Below are positions 1 to 5,802 of a stretch of 5,813 nucleotides of DNA, in pieces; position 1 is the first letter of the stretch, and the number at the start of each line of letters is the position of its first letter. The notes under the pieces are model-generated. The model saw only the letters and a program-made list of their open reading frames with translations, searched no databases and was not told the origin of the DNA. Both the position numbers and the translations under genes were made by a program. The stretch is from contig JAKAXG010000315.1 of assembly GCA_021827225.1 (NCBI GenBank), positions 1-5,813 of the forward strand, written 5' to 3'. The DNA is from Actinomycetes bacterium. Lineage in GTDB: Bacteria > Actinomycetota > Acidimicrobiia > Acidimicrobiales > Palsa-688.

Positions 1-310
1 CGACCCGGCCAACCCCTTCGGGGCGGCCCTGCCCTGGCCGGTCCGGGGGCCGGCCCGGCTGGCCGGCGCGTTCGTGGTCCTCGTCGACGGGGTGGCCAGC
101 CTCTTCGTCGAGAGAGGCGGGCGGGGGCTCACCGCTCTACGGGAGATGGACGGCTCGTGGGAGCAGGCTGCGGCGGAGGCCCTGGCCTCGGCGGTGACCG
201 CCGGTCGGTGGCGCCGGTTGCAGCTGCAGCGATGCCCCGAGGAGCTGGCCCCGGCCCTCGAGGCGGTCGGGTTCGTCCCCGGGCCCAAGGGGCTGGTCCG
301 CTACGCCTGA
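1..310 (+). CDS. lhr: Lhr-family ATP-dependent helicase, C-terminal end (5' partial)
   Basis: This is the last 102 residues or so of a large superfamily 2 DNA helicase of the Lhr type; the reading frame is open from base 2 and the start lies upstream of the window. It opens with DPANPFGAALPWP, which matches the conserved DPA-xPyGAALPWP segment of the Lhr C-terminal region. This is followed by VVLVDGVASLFVERGGRGL, matching the family's 'VLVDGxxxLyleRGGr' strand pair, and by a short terminal helix and strand ending in GFVPGPKGLVRYA. Lhr proteins are about 1,500 residues long and act in DNA repair in actinobacteria; the helicase motifs themselves are not in this window. The frame ends at TGA 308-310, inside a small hairpin. 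An internal GTG (74) gives an apparent 78-residue ORF, but coding clearly continues upstream of it. The family assignment rests on recalled family motifs, not on a search. Confidence 0.85.
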   Translation, partial: DPANPFGAALPWPVRGPARLAGAFVVLVDGVASLFVERGGRGLTALREMDGSWEQAAAEALASAVTAGRWRRLQLQRCPEELAPALEAVGFVPGPKGLVRYA

Positions 311-324
311 CCGGGCCGCCGGTC
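309..324 (+). terminator. hairpin at the lhr stop codon, possible terminator
   Basis: GACCGG (309-314) and CCGGTC (319-324) form a perfect 6-bp stem with a 4-base loop (GCCG). The left arm includes the last two bases of the lhr stop codon. No T-tract follows, so this would have to work as a U-less terminator or a 3'-end stabiliser. Short perfect stems arise easily by chance in DNA this GC-rich. Confidence 0.25.
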
Positions 325-355
325 CCGCCCCCGCCTGATCGGCCGCCGGGCCGGG

Positions 356-361
356 TAGCCT
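356..361 (+). promoter_or_regulatory. -10 box of a leaderless promoter for the MFS gene
   Basis: TAGCCT (TANNNT type, preceded by GGG) lies exactly 8 bases before the GTG at 370. Transcription would therefore begin at or very near the start codon, giving a leaderless mRNA. No Shine-Dalgarno sequence is visible before 370. The GNAT gene has the same arrangement with the same 8-base gap. No convincing -35 box was identified. Confidence 0.5.
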
Positions 362-369
362 CTGCGGCC

Positions 370-1641
370 GTGCCCGAACGGCGGTCAGGTCTGGGTCGGC
401 GGCTTCTGGTGGACATGGCCCCGCTGAAACATTCGCGGGACTTCCGCCTGCTGTTCTCCGGCCAGCTGGTCTCCACGCTGGGCACGCAGCTGACCGCCGT
501 GGCCGTGCCGTACCAGGTCTACCGGATCACCCACTCCTCGCTGGACGTGGGGCTGGTCAGCCTGGCCCAGCTGGTGCCGCTGCTGGTGTTCTCCATGGCC
601 GGCGGGGTTCTGGCCGACACCCACGACCGGCGCCGGTTGCTCATGGCGACCGAGTTGCTCCTGGCCCTGACCAGCACCGGCCTGGCGGTCAACGGGGGCA
701 TGGGGCACCCGGCGCTGTGGCCGCTGTTCGTCTTCACCGCCGCCTCCGGGGCTCTGGCCGGGCTGGACCGCCCGGCCTTCAACGCCGCCATCCCCCGGCT
801 GGTGCCGACCGGGGACCTGGCCGCCGCGTACGCCCTCTGGCAGGTCCAGTTCCAGGTGGGGATCGTGGTGGGCCCGGCCGTGGCCGGGCTGATCCTGGCC
901 GGGGGAGGGGTGGCGGCGGTGTACTGGCTGGACGTCGCCAGCTTCGTGGTGTCCTTCGTGTCGGTGGCCCTGCAGCGCTCGCAGCGGCCGGAGGGGGCGG
1001 CCCGGCCGGGGTGGCGGTCCGTCGGCGAGGGCTTCTCCTACCTGAAGGGGCGCCAGATCATCCAGGGGGTGTACCTGCTCGACATCGACGCCATGGTCTT
1101 CGGCATGCCCCGGGCCCTGTTCCCGGCGCTCGGCCTCAACTTCTTCCACGGCGGCGCCCGGGCCGTCGGTTTCCTCTACGCCGCACCCGGCGCCGGGGCC
1201 CTCGTCGGGGCCCTGACCACCGGCTGGGTGAAGGTGGTGCGCCGCCAGGGCCTGGCCGTGATCATCGCCGTGGTCCTGTGGGGGGCGGCCATCACCGTGT
1301 TCGGCCTGGTGGACGTCCTGTGGGTGGCGCTGGTGCTGCTGGCTCTGGCCGGGTGGGCGGACGTGGTCTCGGCGGTGTTCCGCAACACCATCCTCCAGAC
1401 GGCGGTGCCCGACAGCCTGCGGGGCCGCCTGTCAGCCATCCAGATCGCAGTGGTGCAGGGCGGCCCCCGCCTGGGGGACCTGGAGTCGGGGTCGGTGGCC
1501 GACGCCTTCGGGTCCACCTTCTCGGTGGTGTCGGGCGGGGTGGCCTGCATGGTGGGGGCGGTGCTGCTGTCGATGCTCCTGCCGGGGTTCCGCCGTCAGG
1601 AGGACCGGGCCCCGCAGCCTGCCGCCGAGGCGGCGGGCTAG
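370..1641 (+). CDS. MFS exporter, EntS (enterobactin exporter)-like
   Basis: A 423-residue, 12-helix-type major facilitator transporter of the inner membrane, most like the EntS/MFS_3 exporters. After the basic N-terminus comes [10 protein letters not shown] (24-33). The loop 2-3 signature [13 protein letters not shown] lies at about 78-90, and [14 protein letters not shown] at 133-146. [19 protein letters not shown] (267-285) closely resembles the EntS segment [38 protein letters not shown] (341-358) corresponds to the conserved LQTxTPxxxxGR region, and GDLESG (369-374) follows. I chose GTG 370 because a TANNNT box sits 8 bases upstream. ATG 415, giving 408 residues, is the main alternative and has no good ribosome site. 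An upstream extension towards 157 would overlap lhr and is rejected. The EntS resemblance gives the family but not the substrate: efflux of a siderophore, drug or other small molecule is possible. No siderophore genes are present here. The gene ends 4 bases from the convergent fusion gene. Confidence 0.9.
   Translation: [423 protein letters not shown]
1616..1639. terminator. strong hairpin at the MFS gene end, possible terminator for the - strand fusion gene
   Basis: Bases 1616-1625 pair with 1630-1639 to form a 10-bp stem (nine Watson-Crick pairs and one G-T) around a CGAG tetraloop. It covers the last codons of the MFS gene and the first base of its TAG stop. Read on the - strand it begins 6 bases past the TGA of the fusion gene, where a terminator for that gene would be expected. 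Neither side has a T-tract. Confidence 0.4.
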
Positions 1642-1645
1642 CGGC

Positions 1646-4423
1646 TCACACCGGGTCCAGCACCCGGGGGGTGGGACCGGCCGGGGCCTGACCCGCCGGC
1701 TCGTCCTGGGTGACCCGCTGGAGCCGCTTCTTGCGCCGCAGGAACGGCAGCTCCACGTACCGGTACGACGCCGCCCCGGCGGCGATGGACACCGCGATGA
1801 TCATGGCGTTGTAGGGGTACAGCCCGAGCTGGGCCATGCCCCGACCGTTCAACATGATCTCTATGGCGGTCAGCCACAGGTAGATGCCGTAGGACCGCTT
1901 GCCGACCCACACCAGGGGCCGCATCCGCAGGAAGTGGCCTATCACCGGCACCGGCCGGGTCACCAGGTTGGCCAGGATGATCGCCCCGCACACGCAGGCC
2001 GCCGGTATGGCGAACCACAGCCCGGCGGGCGACACGAAGAAGCTGAAGCGCATCATGAGCAGCCACAGCGCCGCGATGGCGGCCACCGTGGCCCCGGCCA
2101 GCAGGCGAGCCGCCCGGCGACCGAGCGGCGCCCGGTGTCGCGACACCAGCCACAGCGCCACCGCGCAGCCGACGATGAAGGCGTCGGAGTGGGTGTCGGT
2201 GCCGTAGTAGACCCGCCGGATGGGCCAGCCGTGGCGCAGCACCAGGTATCGGTAGACGTCCTCCACGACCGCCGCGCCGACCAGGAGGGCGGCGATGGTC
2301 CGGTAGTTGCGCAGCCGGCGGCACAGCAGGATCAGCACGACGGGCCAGATGAGGTAGAACTGCTCCTCGACCGACAGCGACCAGGTGTGGCCCAGGGCCC
2401 CCAGGGGATGGATGCTGGCGTAGAACGCCCCGTTCCAGTTGCCGACGTAGAAGAGCACCCACGGCAGCGCCAGCAGCGTCGGGTGCGACCAGGGGTTGTG
2501 GCGCATCAGCTCGGCCAGGCCGCCCACCACGACCAGCAGCACCGCCAGGGCCGGGAACAGCCGCAGCGCCCTGCGACCGTAGAACGCCTTCAGGCTGATC
2601 CGGCCCCGCTCCTCCCGCTCGGTCACGAGCAGGGAGGTGATGAGGAATCCTGACACCAGGAAGAACATGTCCACCGACAGGTAACCGCCGCTCGGTCGCA
2701 ACGGGTTCCAGGACGGGGTGAAGGGCGAGAACAGGTGGTACAGGGCCACCACGAACAGCATCAACGCCCGCACCCCGTCCAGCTCGGTCCACTTGCGGTC
2801 CCGGTCGGGTAGAGCCTGGCGGGCCACGGCCTTCAGGCGGGCCCCCAGCCGGATCGGCTCCCGGTGGCCGGCCAGGTGGTCCACCGCGGCGACGAGCGCA
2901 GCGCCGGTCGCGGCGGTGGCCACCACGAACAGCAGGTCCAGCGCCGCCCCGGGCAGCGGCGGCGACCATCCCCCGGGCACCTTCTGGAGGGGGGACAGCG
3001 GACCCCCGCTGCCCACCAGGTAGCGGTGCAGGCACCACACGAAGGCCACGACCTGGCCGGCTCCGGCGCCCCACACCACCACCCGGGCCATCCGCCGGTC
3101 CTCGGGCGACCGGCGCCCGCCCAGGATCGCTCCGGCCAGAAGCGGCAGCCCCATGTAGAGCGGCAGGAAGTAGCGGCCGAAACCGATGAAGCCGTGGGTC
3201 CGGGCCCCGGCGGTGACTATGGCGGTGGGCAGCACCAGGGCGGCCACGCCCATCGCCACCAGCATCCGGCGCTCCTCCCGACCCTCCAGGCGGGCCCACG
3301 CGGTGACGGCCAGCAGCCCCACCAGGGCCACCCAGACGATCACCACCAGCTGCGGCACCGGCACCGCCAGGCCGAACACGCCGACGGCCTGCTGCACGTA
3401 CCCGGTGGCCTGGCCCACCGCATCGTGGAGCAGGGTCAGGGTCGACGTGCCCCTTGCCGGCAGCGGCCCGTCGAGGGTCCGCAGGGCGTGCTCGGCCAGC
3501 GTCCACCCGGTGGTGCCGGCGGCGGCCGCCACCAGCGCCGCGGCGACCGCCCTGACGTCCCAGCGGGCTGCCAGGCGGCGCAAAGCCGGCTTACTCCACC
3601 AGGCCGGCGACACCACGATCAGGGCGGTGAGGGTCCACACCGGCGATATGGGGCGGGCCACGGTGAGAAGGACGCCGGCGACGGCGATGCCGGCCAGCAG
3701 CGGCCGGGGCGGGTCGGACCGGTACCGGGTGGCCATGACCACCAGCCCGCTCCAGAAGGCCAGCGCCGCGGCCACCTCCAGGGAGCTGGGGTTGACGACA
3801 GCAGACAGGTACAGCGCCTCCGGGGTCACCGCCAGCAGGACCGCCGCCAGGGGCAGCGGGGAGCGGACCCGCACCAGAGCGACGGTCACGGCGAAGGCGA
3901 TCAGCGCGTCGATGAGCAGGGCGCTCACCAGCCGCACCAGGTAGAAGCCCACCGGGGCTCTGAACAGCAGCGTGGGCCACCCGACCAGGGCGTAGTACAC
4001 CGGCGGGTAGCGCCCCACGTAGATGGCCGCGCTCACCGGGCGGGTGGAGGCCGGGAAGCGGCCCTCGCAGCCGGCCGGGATCCGCTGGTCGAAGGCGTAG
4101 CACAGCGGGGCGGCCAGGGCCGCTCCGTAGTCCGCCGGCACCCGGGCCACCACGTCGAGGGGGGCCCGCCCGGGGGCGTTCGGGTCCACGATCTGGCCCC
4201 GCACGACCGTGGCCGCCCGCACGATGTGCTCGTTCTCGTCGGGCGAGGCGCCGAGGGGGGTGGCCAGGCTCCACAGCGTGCTGAACACCACCAGGACGCC
4301 CAGCACCCAGGCGAAGCACCGCCTGGCGTCGAGACCCGTATTGTTCTCTTCGGAGACCGTGAGTGCCACCCCTGCCCCGGATCGCATGCGAGGATTGATG
4401 AGAAGGTACTTATCCTCGCACAA
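1646..4423 (-). CDS. DUF2142/GT-C-like membrane module fused to an OafA-type acyltransferase
   Basis: A 925-residue integral membrane protein with two modules in one uninterrupted frame. Residues ~35-515 look like DUF2142, a multi-spanning GT-C-like family. A first membrane helix (~37-55) is followed by LGASPDENEH (57-66), an acidic motif in the first outer loop. RYPPVYYALVGWP lies at 138-150 and the family-like GRYFLPLYMGLPLLAG at 416-431. Residues ~545-900 are an acyltransferase-3 (OafA/YrhL) domain: ELDGVRALMLFVVALYH (547-563, with the conserved His 563), SVDMFFLVSGFLITSLL (583-599), RRALRLFPAL (617-626), GHTWSLSVEEQFYLIWP (678-694), GTDTHSDAFIVG (741-752), GKRSYGIYLW (841-850) and YVELPFLRRK (889-898). 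Such domains O-acylate exported sugars or lipids. Combined sugar transfer and acylation of an envelope glycan is inference. TTG 4423 is chosen because GGGGAGGA lies 7 bases upstream. ATG 4387 and GTG 4369 are alternatives; the first ~30 codons are AT-richer than the rest. After YLW the usual His is Leu 851. Confidence 0.88.
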   Translation of the reverse strand: MCEDKYLLINPRMRSGAGVALTVSEENNTGLDARRCFAWVLGVLVVFSTLWSLATPLGASPDENEHIVRAATVVRGQIVDPNAPGRAPLDVVARVPADYGAALAAPLCYAFDQRIPAGCEGRFPASTRPVSAAIYVGRYPPVYYALVGWPTLLFRAPVGFYLVRLVSALLIDALIAFAVTVALVRVRSPLPLAAVLLAVTPEALYLSAVVNPSSLEVAAALAFWSGLVVMATRYRSDPPRPLLAGIAVAGVLLTVARPISPVWTLTALIVVSPAWWSKPALRRLAARWDVRAVAAALVAAAAGTTGWTLAEHALRTLDGPLPARGTSTLTLLHDAVGQATGYVQQAVGVFGLAVPVPQLVVIVWVALVGLLAVTAWARLEGREERRMLVAMGVAALVLPTAIVTAGARTHGFIGFGRYFLPLYMGLPLLAGAILGGRRSPEDRRMARVVVWGAGAGQVVAFVWCLHRYLVGSGGPLSPLQKVPGGWSPPLPGAALDLLFVVATAATGAALVAAVDHLAGHREPIRLGARLKAVARQALPDRDRKWTELDGVRALMLFVVALYHLFSPFTPSWNPLRPSGGYLSVDMFFLVSGFLITSLLVTEREERGRISLKAFYGRRALRLFPALAVLLVVVGGLAELMRHNPWSHPTLLALPWVLFYVGNWNGAFYASIHPLGALGHTWSLSVEEQFYLIWPVVLILLCRRLRNYRTIAALLVGAAVVEDVYRYLVLRHGWPIRRVYYGTDTHSDAFIVGCAVALWLVSRHRAPLGRRAARLLAGATVAAIAALWLLMMRFSFFVSPAGLWFAIPAACVCGAIILANLVTRPVPVIGHFLRMRPLVWVGKRSYGIYLWLTAIEIMLNGRGMAQLGLYPYNAMIIAVSIAAGAASYRYVELPFLRRKKRLQRVTQDEPAGQAPAGPTPRVLDPV
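1651..1667. terminator. hairpin just past the MFS stop, possible terminator for the MFS gene
   Basis: CCGGGT (1651-1656) and ACCCGG (1662-1667) form a perfect 6-bp stem with a 5-base loop. It starts 9 bases after the MFS stop codon and lies inside the last codons of the convergent fusion gene. It mirrors the hairpin at 1616-1639. A G-rich run follows and no T-tract is present. Confidence 0.3.
4387..4420. repeat. 9-bp perfect inverted repeat over the start of the fusion gene
   Basis: TGCGAGGAT (4387-4395) and ATCCTCGCA (4412-4420) are perfect reverse complements separated by 16 bases. They lie in the most AT-rich stretch of the window. If TTG 4423 is the start, the repeat covers codons 2-13. 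If ATG 4387 is used, its first base is part of one arm. It could be a protein-binding dyad (arm centres about 25 bp apart) or an mRNA hairpin that limits translation initiation. No T-tract follows, so it is not a typical terminator. Confidence 0.5.
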
Positions 4424-4430
4424 CGCCGGA

Positions 4431-4438
4431 TCCTCCCC
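4431..4438 (-). promoter_or_regulatory. Shine-Dalgarno site for the TTG start of the fusion gene
   Basis: GGGGAGGA on the - strand lies 7 bases before TTG 4423, near-ideal spacing. It is the only clear ribosome site seen before any candidate start in this window and is the reason for choosing TTG over ATG 4387 or GTG 4369. It also implies a leadered transcript, unlike the neighbouring genes. Confidence 0.5.
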
Positions 4439-4480
4439 AGCCGGAAATCCGCGTCGAAACCGGACCGGGCGGCGCTTGGG

Positions 4481-4486
4481 TACAGT
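4481..4486 (+). promoter_or_regulatory. -10 box of a leaderless promoter for the GNAT gene
   Basis: TACAGT, preceded by GGG, lies exactly 8 bases before GTG 4495. This reproduces the GGGTANNNT-N8-GTG layout found before the MFS gene. There is no Shine-Dalgarno sequence before the GTG. No clear -35 box was seen. Confidence 0.55.
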
Positions 4487-4494
4487 CCCGGGCC

Positions 4495-4932
4495 GTGTTC
4501 GTGATCGAGCCGGCGGCCTCCGCCACGCCAGAAGTGGTCGACGCCATCGCCGGGCTGCTGCCCCTCCTGTCCAAGTCCGCGCCGGCCCCGACGGCCGAGG
4601 AGTTGGCCGAGATCATCGCCTCGCCGGCCACCACGCTCCTTCTGGCCCGCGACCCCGAGGACGGGCGCATCGTGGGCACCCTGACGCTGGCCATGTTCCG
4701 GACCCCGACCGGGGTGCGGGCGTGGATCGAGGACGTGATCGTCTCGGAGGAGGTGCGGGGGCGGGGCTGCGGCGAGGAGCTGACCCGGGCCGCCCTCGAC
4801 ACCGCCCGCCGGGCCGGGTCGCGCACCGTGGAGCTGACCTCCCGGCCTTCACGCCAGGCGGCCAACCGGCTGTACCAGCGGATCGGCTTCAAGGCCCGGG
4901 AGACCAACGTCTACCGCTACGACCAGCCCTGA
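4495..4932 (+). CDS. GNAT-family N-acetyltransferase
   Basis: A 145-residue cytoplasmic protein, the usual length for a single-domain GNAT enzyme, which transfers an acetyl group from acetyl-CoA to an amine. The core beta strand 4 and motif A are clear: AWIEDVIVSEEVRGRGCGEEL (76-96), where R88-x-x-G91-x-G93 is the pyrophosphate-binding loop for CoA. Motif B follows as AANRLYQRIGFKARETNVYRY (122-142), with the conserved Tyr 127 and Gly-Phe 131-132. Residues 60-67 (VGTLTLAM) form the preceding core strand. The substrate cannot be read from the sequence; small-molecule amines and protein N-termini are both possible. GTG 4495 is chosen from the TACAGT box 8 bases upstream, and the N-terminus MFVIEPAAS fits a first beta strand. 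The gene is divergent from the fusion gene and convergent with the endonuclease V-like gene 7 bases away. Confidence 0.9.
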   Translation: MFVIEPAASATPEVVDAIAGLLPLLSKSAPAPTAEELAEIIASPATTLLLARDPEDGRIVGTLTLAMFRTPTGVRAWIEDVIVSEEVRGRGCGEELTRAALDTARRAGSRTVELTSRPSRQAANRLYQRIGFKARETNVYRYDQP

Positions 4933-4945
4933 GTCCGGCTCAGGG
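4927..4945. terminator. symmetric hairpin holding both convergent stop codons
   Basis: CCCTGAG (4927-4933) and CTCAGGG (4939-4945) form a perfect 7-bp stem with a 5-base loop. The GNAT stop TGA (4930-4932) is inside the left arm, and the stop of the - strand endonuclease V-like gene (4942-4940) is inside the right arm. By symmetry it would form in both transcripts, so it may be a shared bidirectional terminator. T-tracts are absent on both sides. Confidence 0.45.
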
Positions 4946-5713
4946 AGCGGCCCGGCCCTCGGCCACGGCCCGGGTCTGGCGCGCCGCCCGGCGGGCCTCC
5001 CCGAGCGGGGCCGGGGTGCGGGCCCCCTCACCCGAGCACCCGAGCACCACCTCGGCCGCCACCTCGGCGCTGGTGCGCCAGCCGGCGTGGGCGACCACCG
5101 GCCGGGCCTTGCTGCGGGTACAGACCCAGTAGCCGACGACCTGACCGCCGGCCACCACCGGTGAGGTAGCTCCCCGCCGCAGCTCCGGCGGGGGGCCCAC
5201 CGCGACCAGCGGGCGGTGGGTGACCCCGACCGTCGGCAGGCCCAGGACCGCCCCCAGGTGCAGGGCCAGGCCGGCCCGGCGGGGATGGTCCCGGCCGGTG
5301 GCGTCGACGAGCAGGACGTCGGGGGGGACCGCCAGGGCCCGTACCGCAGCCTCGAGCAGGGGCCCCTCCCTCAGCGCCAGCAGCCCCGGCCGGTAGCGGT
5401 CACCGGTCGCGCCCGGGACCACCGCCTGGTCCTCCACGTCGGCGGCCCGCCGGGAGCCGGGATGCACCGGGATCCGGCCGGGCCGGCGGGTACCGCCGGG
5501 TGAGCTCCGCCAGGTGACGGCCGCGGCCCACGCCCGGTCGCCGGCCTGGCCCGGGCCCTGCTCCCCCCGGGCGTAGGCGACGAAGCACCCGCCGATCAGA
5601 CCGTGTCCGGGCGGCCGCCACGGCGGGGCGGTGTCGGCGGCCCGGGCCAGCCTCTCCTGCTCGGCCACCAGTTCCCCCGGCGTGGACGGCCAGGTCGCGT
5701 CAGGTGCAGGCAA
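4940..5713 (-). CDS. nfi: endonuclease V-like protein with altered active site
   Basis: A 257-residue protein homologous to endonuclease V, which nicks DNA or RNA 3' of a deoxyinosine/inosine. The best match to E. coli Nfi is residues 106-169: RYRPGLLALREGPLLEAA against the Nfi segment YIPGFLSFREYPALLAA, then PDVLLVDATGRDHPRRAGLA (131-150) and GLPTVGVTHRPL (158-169). Metal-site Glu 116 and Asp 137 and His 143 are present. The first metal-site Asp (D35 in E. coli, in GADVGF) aligns with Phe 44 in GGCFVAY. The Lys after GVA aligns with His 166, and the His of the later GHR motif with Trp 212. An unusually long, arginine/proline-rich stretch (~69-95) precedes the Tyr wedge. It may be a diverged nuclease, a binding-only protein, or an actinobacterial subfamily with a rearranged metal site. 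The start is TTG 5713, 9 bases after a TAGCGT box; GTG at residue 16 is the next in-frame option. The gene name reflects homology, not proven activity. Confidence 0.82.
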   Translation of the reverse strand: MPAPDATWPSTPGELVAEQERLARAADTAPPWRPPGHGLIGGCFVAYARGEQGPGQAGDRAWAAAVTWRSSPGGTRRPGRIPVHPGSRRAADVEDQAVVPGATGDRYRPGLLALREGPLLEAAVRALAVPPDVLLVDATGRDHPRRAGLALHLGAVLGLPTVGVTHRPLVAVGPPPELRRGATSPVVAGGQVVGYWVCTRSKARPVVAHAGWRTSAEVAAEVVLGCSGEGARTPAPLGEARRAARQTRAVAEGRAAP

Positions 5714-5722
5714 TCGGTGCCG

Positions 5723-5728
5723 ACGCTA
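5723..5728 (-). promoter_or_regulatory. -10 box, likely leaderless promoter of the endonuclease V-like gene
   Basis: TAGCGT on the - strand, preceded by GGG, lies 9 bases before TTG 5713. The layout is almost the same as at the MFS and GNAT genes, with one extra base. No Shine-Dalgarno sequence precedes the TTG. Confidence 0.45.
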
Positions 5729-5802
5729 CCCCCGCTCGGCAAGGATGAGCGCCTGGCGCGGAGGGGTCGCCTCTTTTCCCCCCTCCGGTCGGACCATCGA
5801 GA

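Larger units (their letters stand above)
4424..4494. promoter_or_regulatory. divergent intergenic region between the fusion gene and the GNAT gene
   Basis: This 71-base gap must carry the start signals of both divergent genes. The + strand side holds the TACAGT box of the GNAT gene. The - strand side holds the ribosome site GGGGAGGA. I could not find a convincing -35/-10 pair for the - strand gene. Confidence 0.5.

Noticed and set aside
157..369. Upstream extension of the MFS frame to an ATG at 157
   Set aside because: It would overlap lhr by over 150 bases, and the added residues are G/P/R-rich and unlike a transporter N-terminus. The -10 box at 356-361 supports GTG 370.
717..1691. 324-codon + strand frame inside the MFS gene
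   Set aside because: It is a frame-shadow translation dominated by G, R and P, in the same region as clear MFS motifs.
1638..3506. Long - strand open frame (622 codons) overlapping the fusion gene in another frame
   Set aside because: The translation is G/R/P/A-rich and lacks motifs. The overlapping frame carries a complete acyltransferase domain.
2864..4504. Long + strand open frame (546 codons) antisense to the fusion gene
   Set aside because: Its translation is low-complexity (rich in G, R, H, Q, P) with no recognisable domain. It mirrors a frame with clear membrane-protein motifs and is the usual artefact of very GC-rich coding DNA.
4209..5132. 307-codon + strand frame spanning the GNAT gene
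   Set aside because: It crosses the divergent promoter region and runs through both the GNAT and endonuclease V-like genes in another frame. No domain was recognised.
5761..5777. GAGG-N5-CCTC stem followed by TTTT, resembling a small terminator
   Set aside because: The stem has only 4 pairs, and no + strand gene ends upstream of it (the adjacent gene runs on the - strand away from it).
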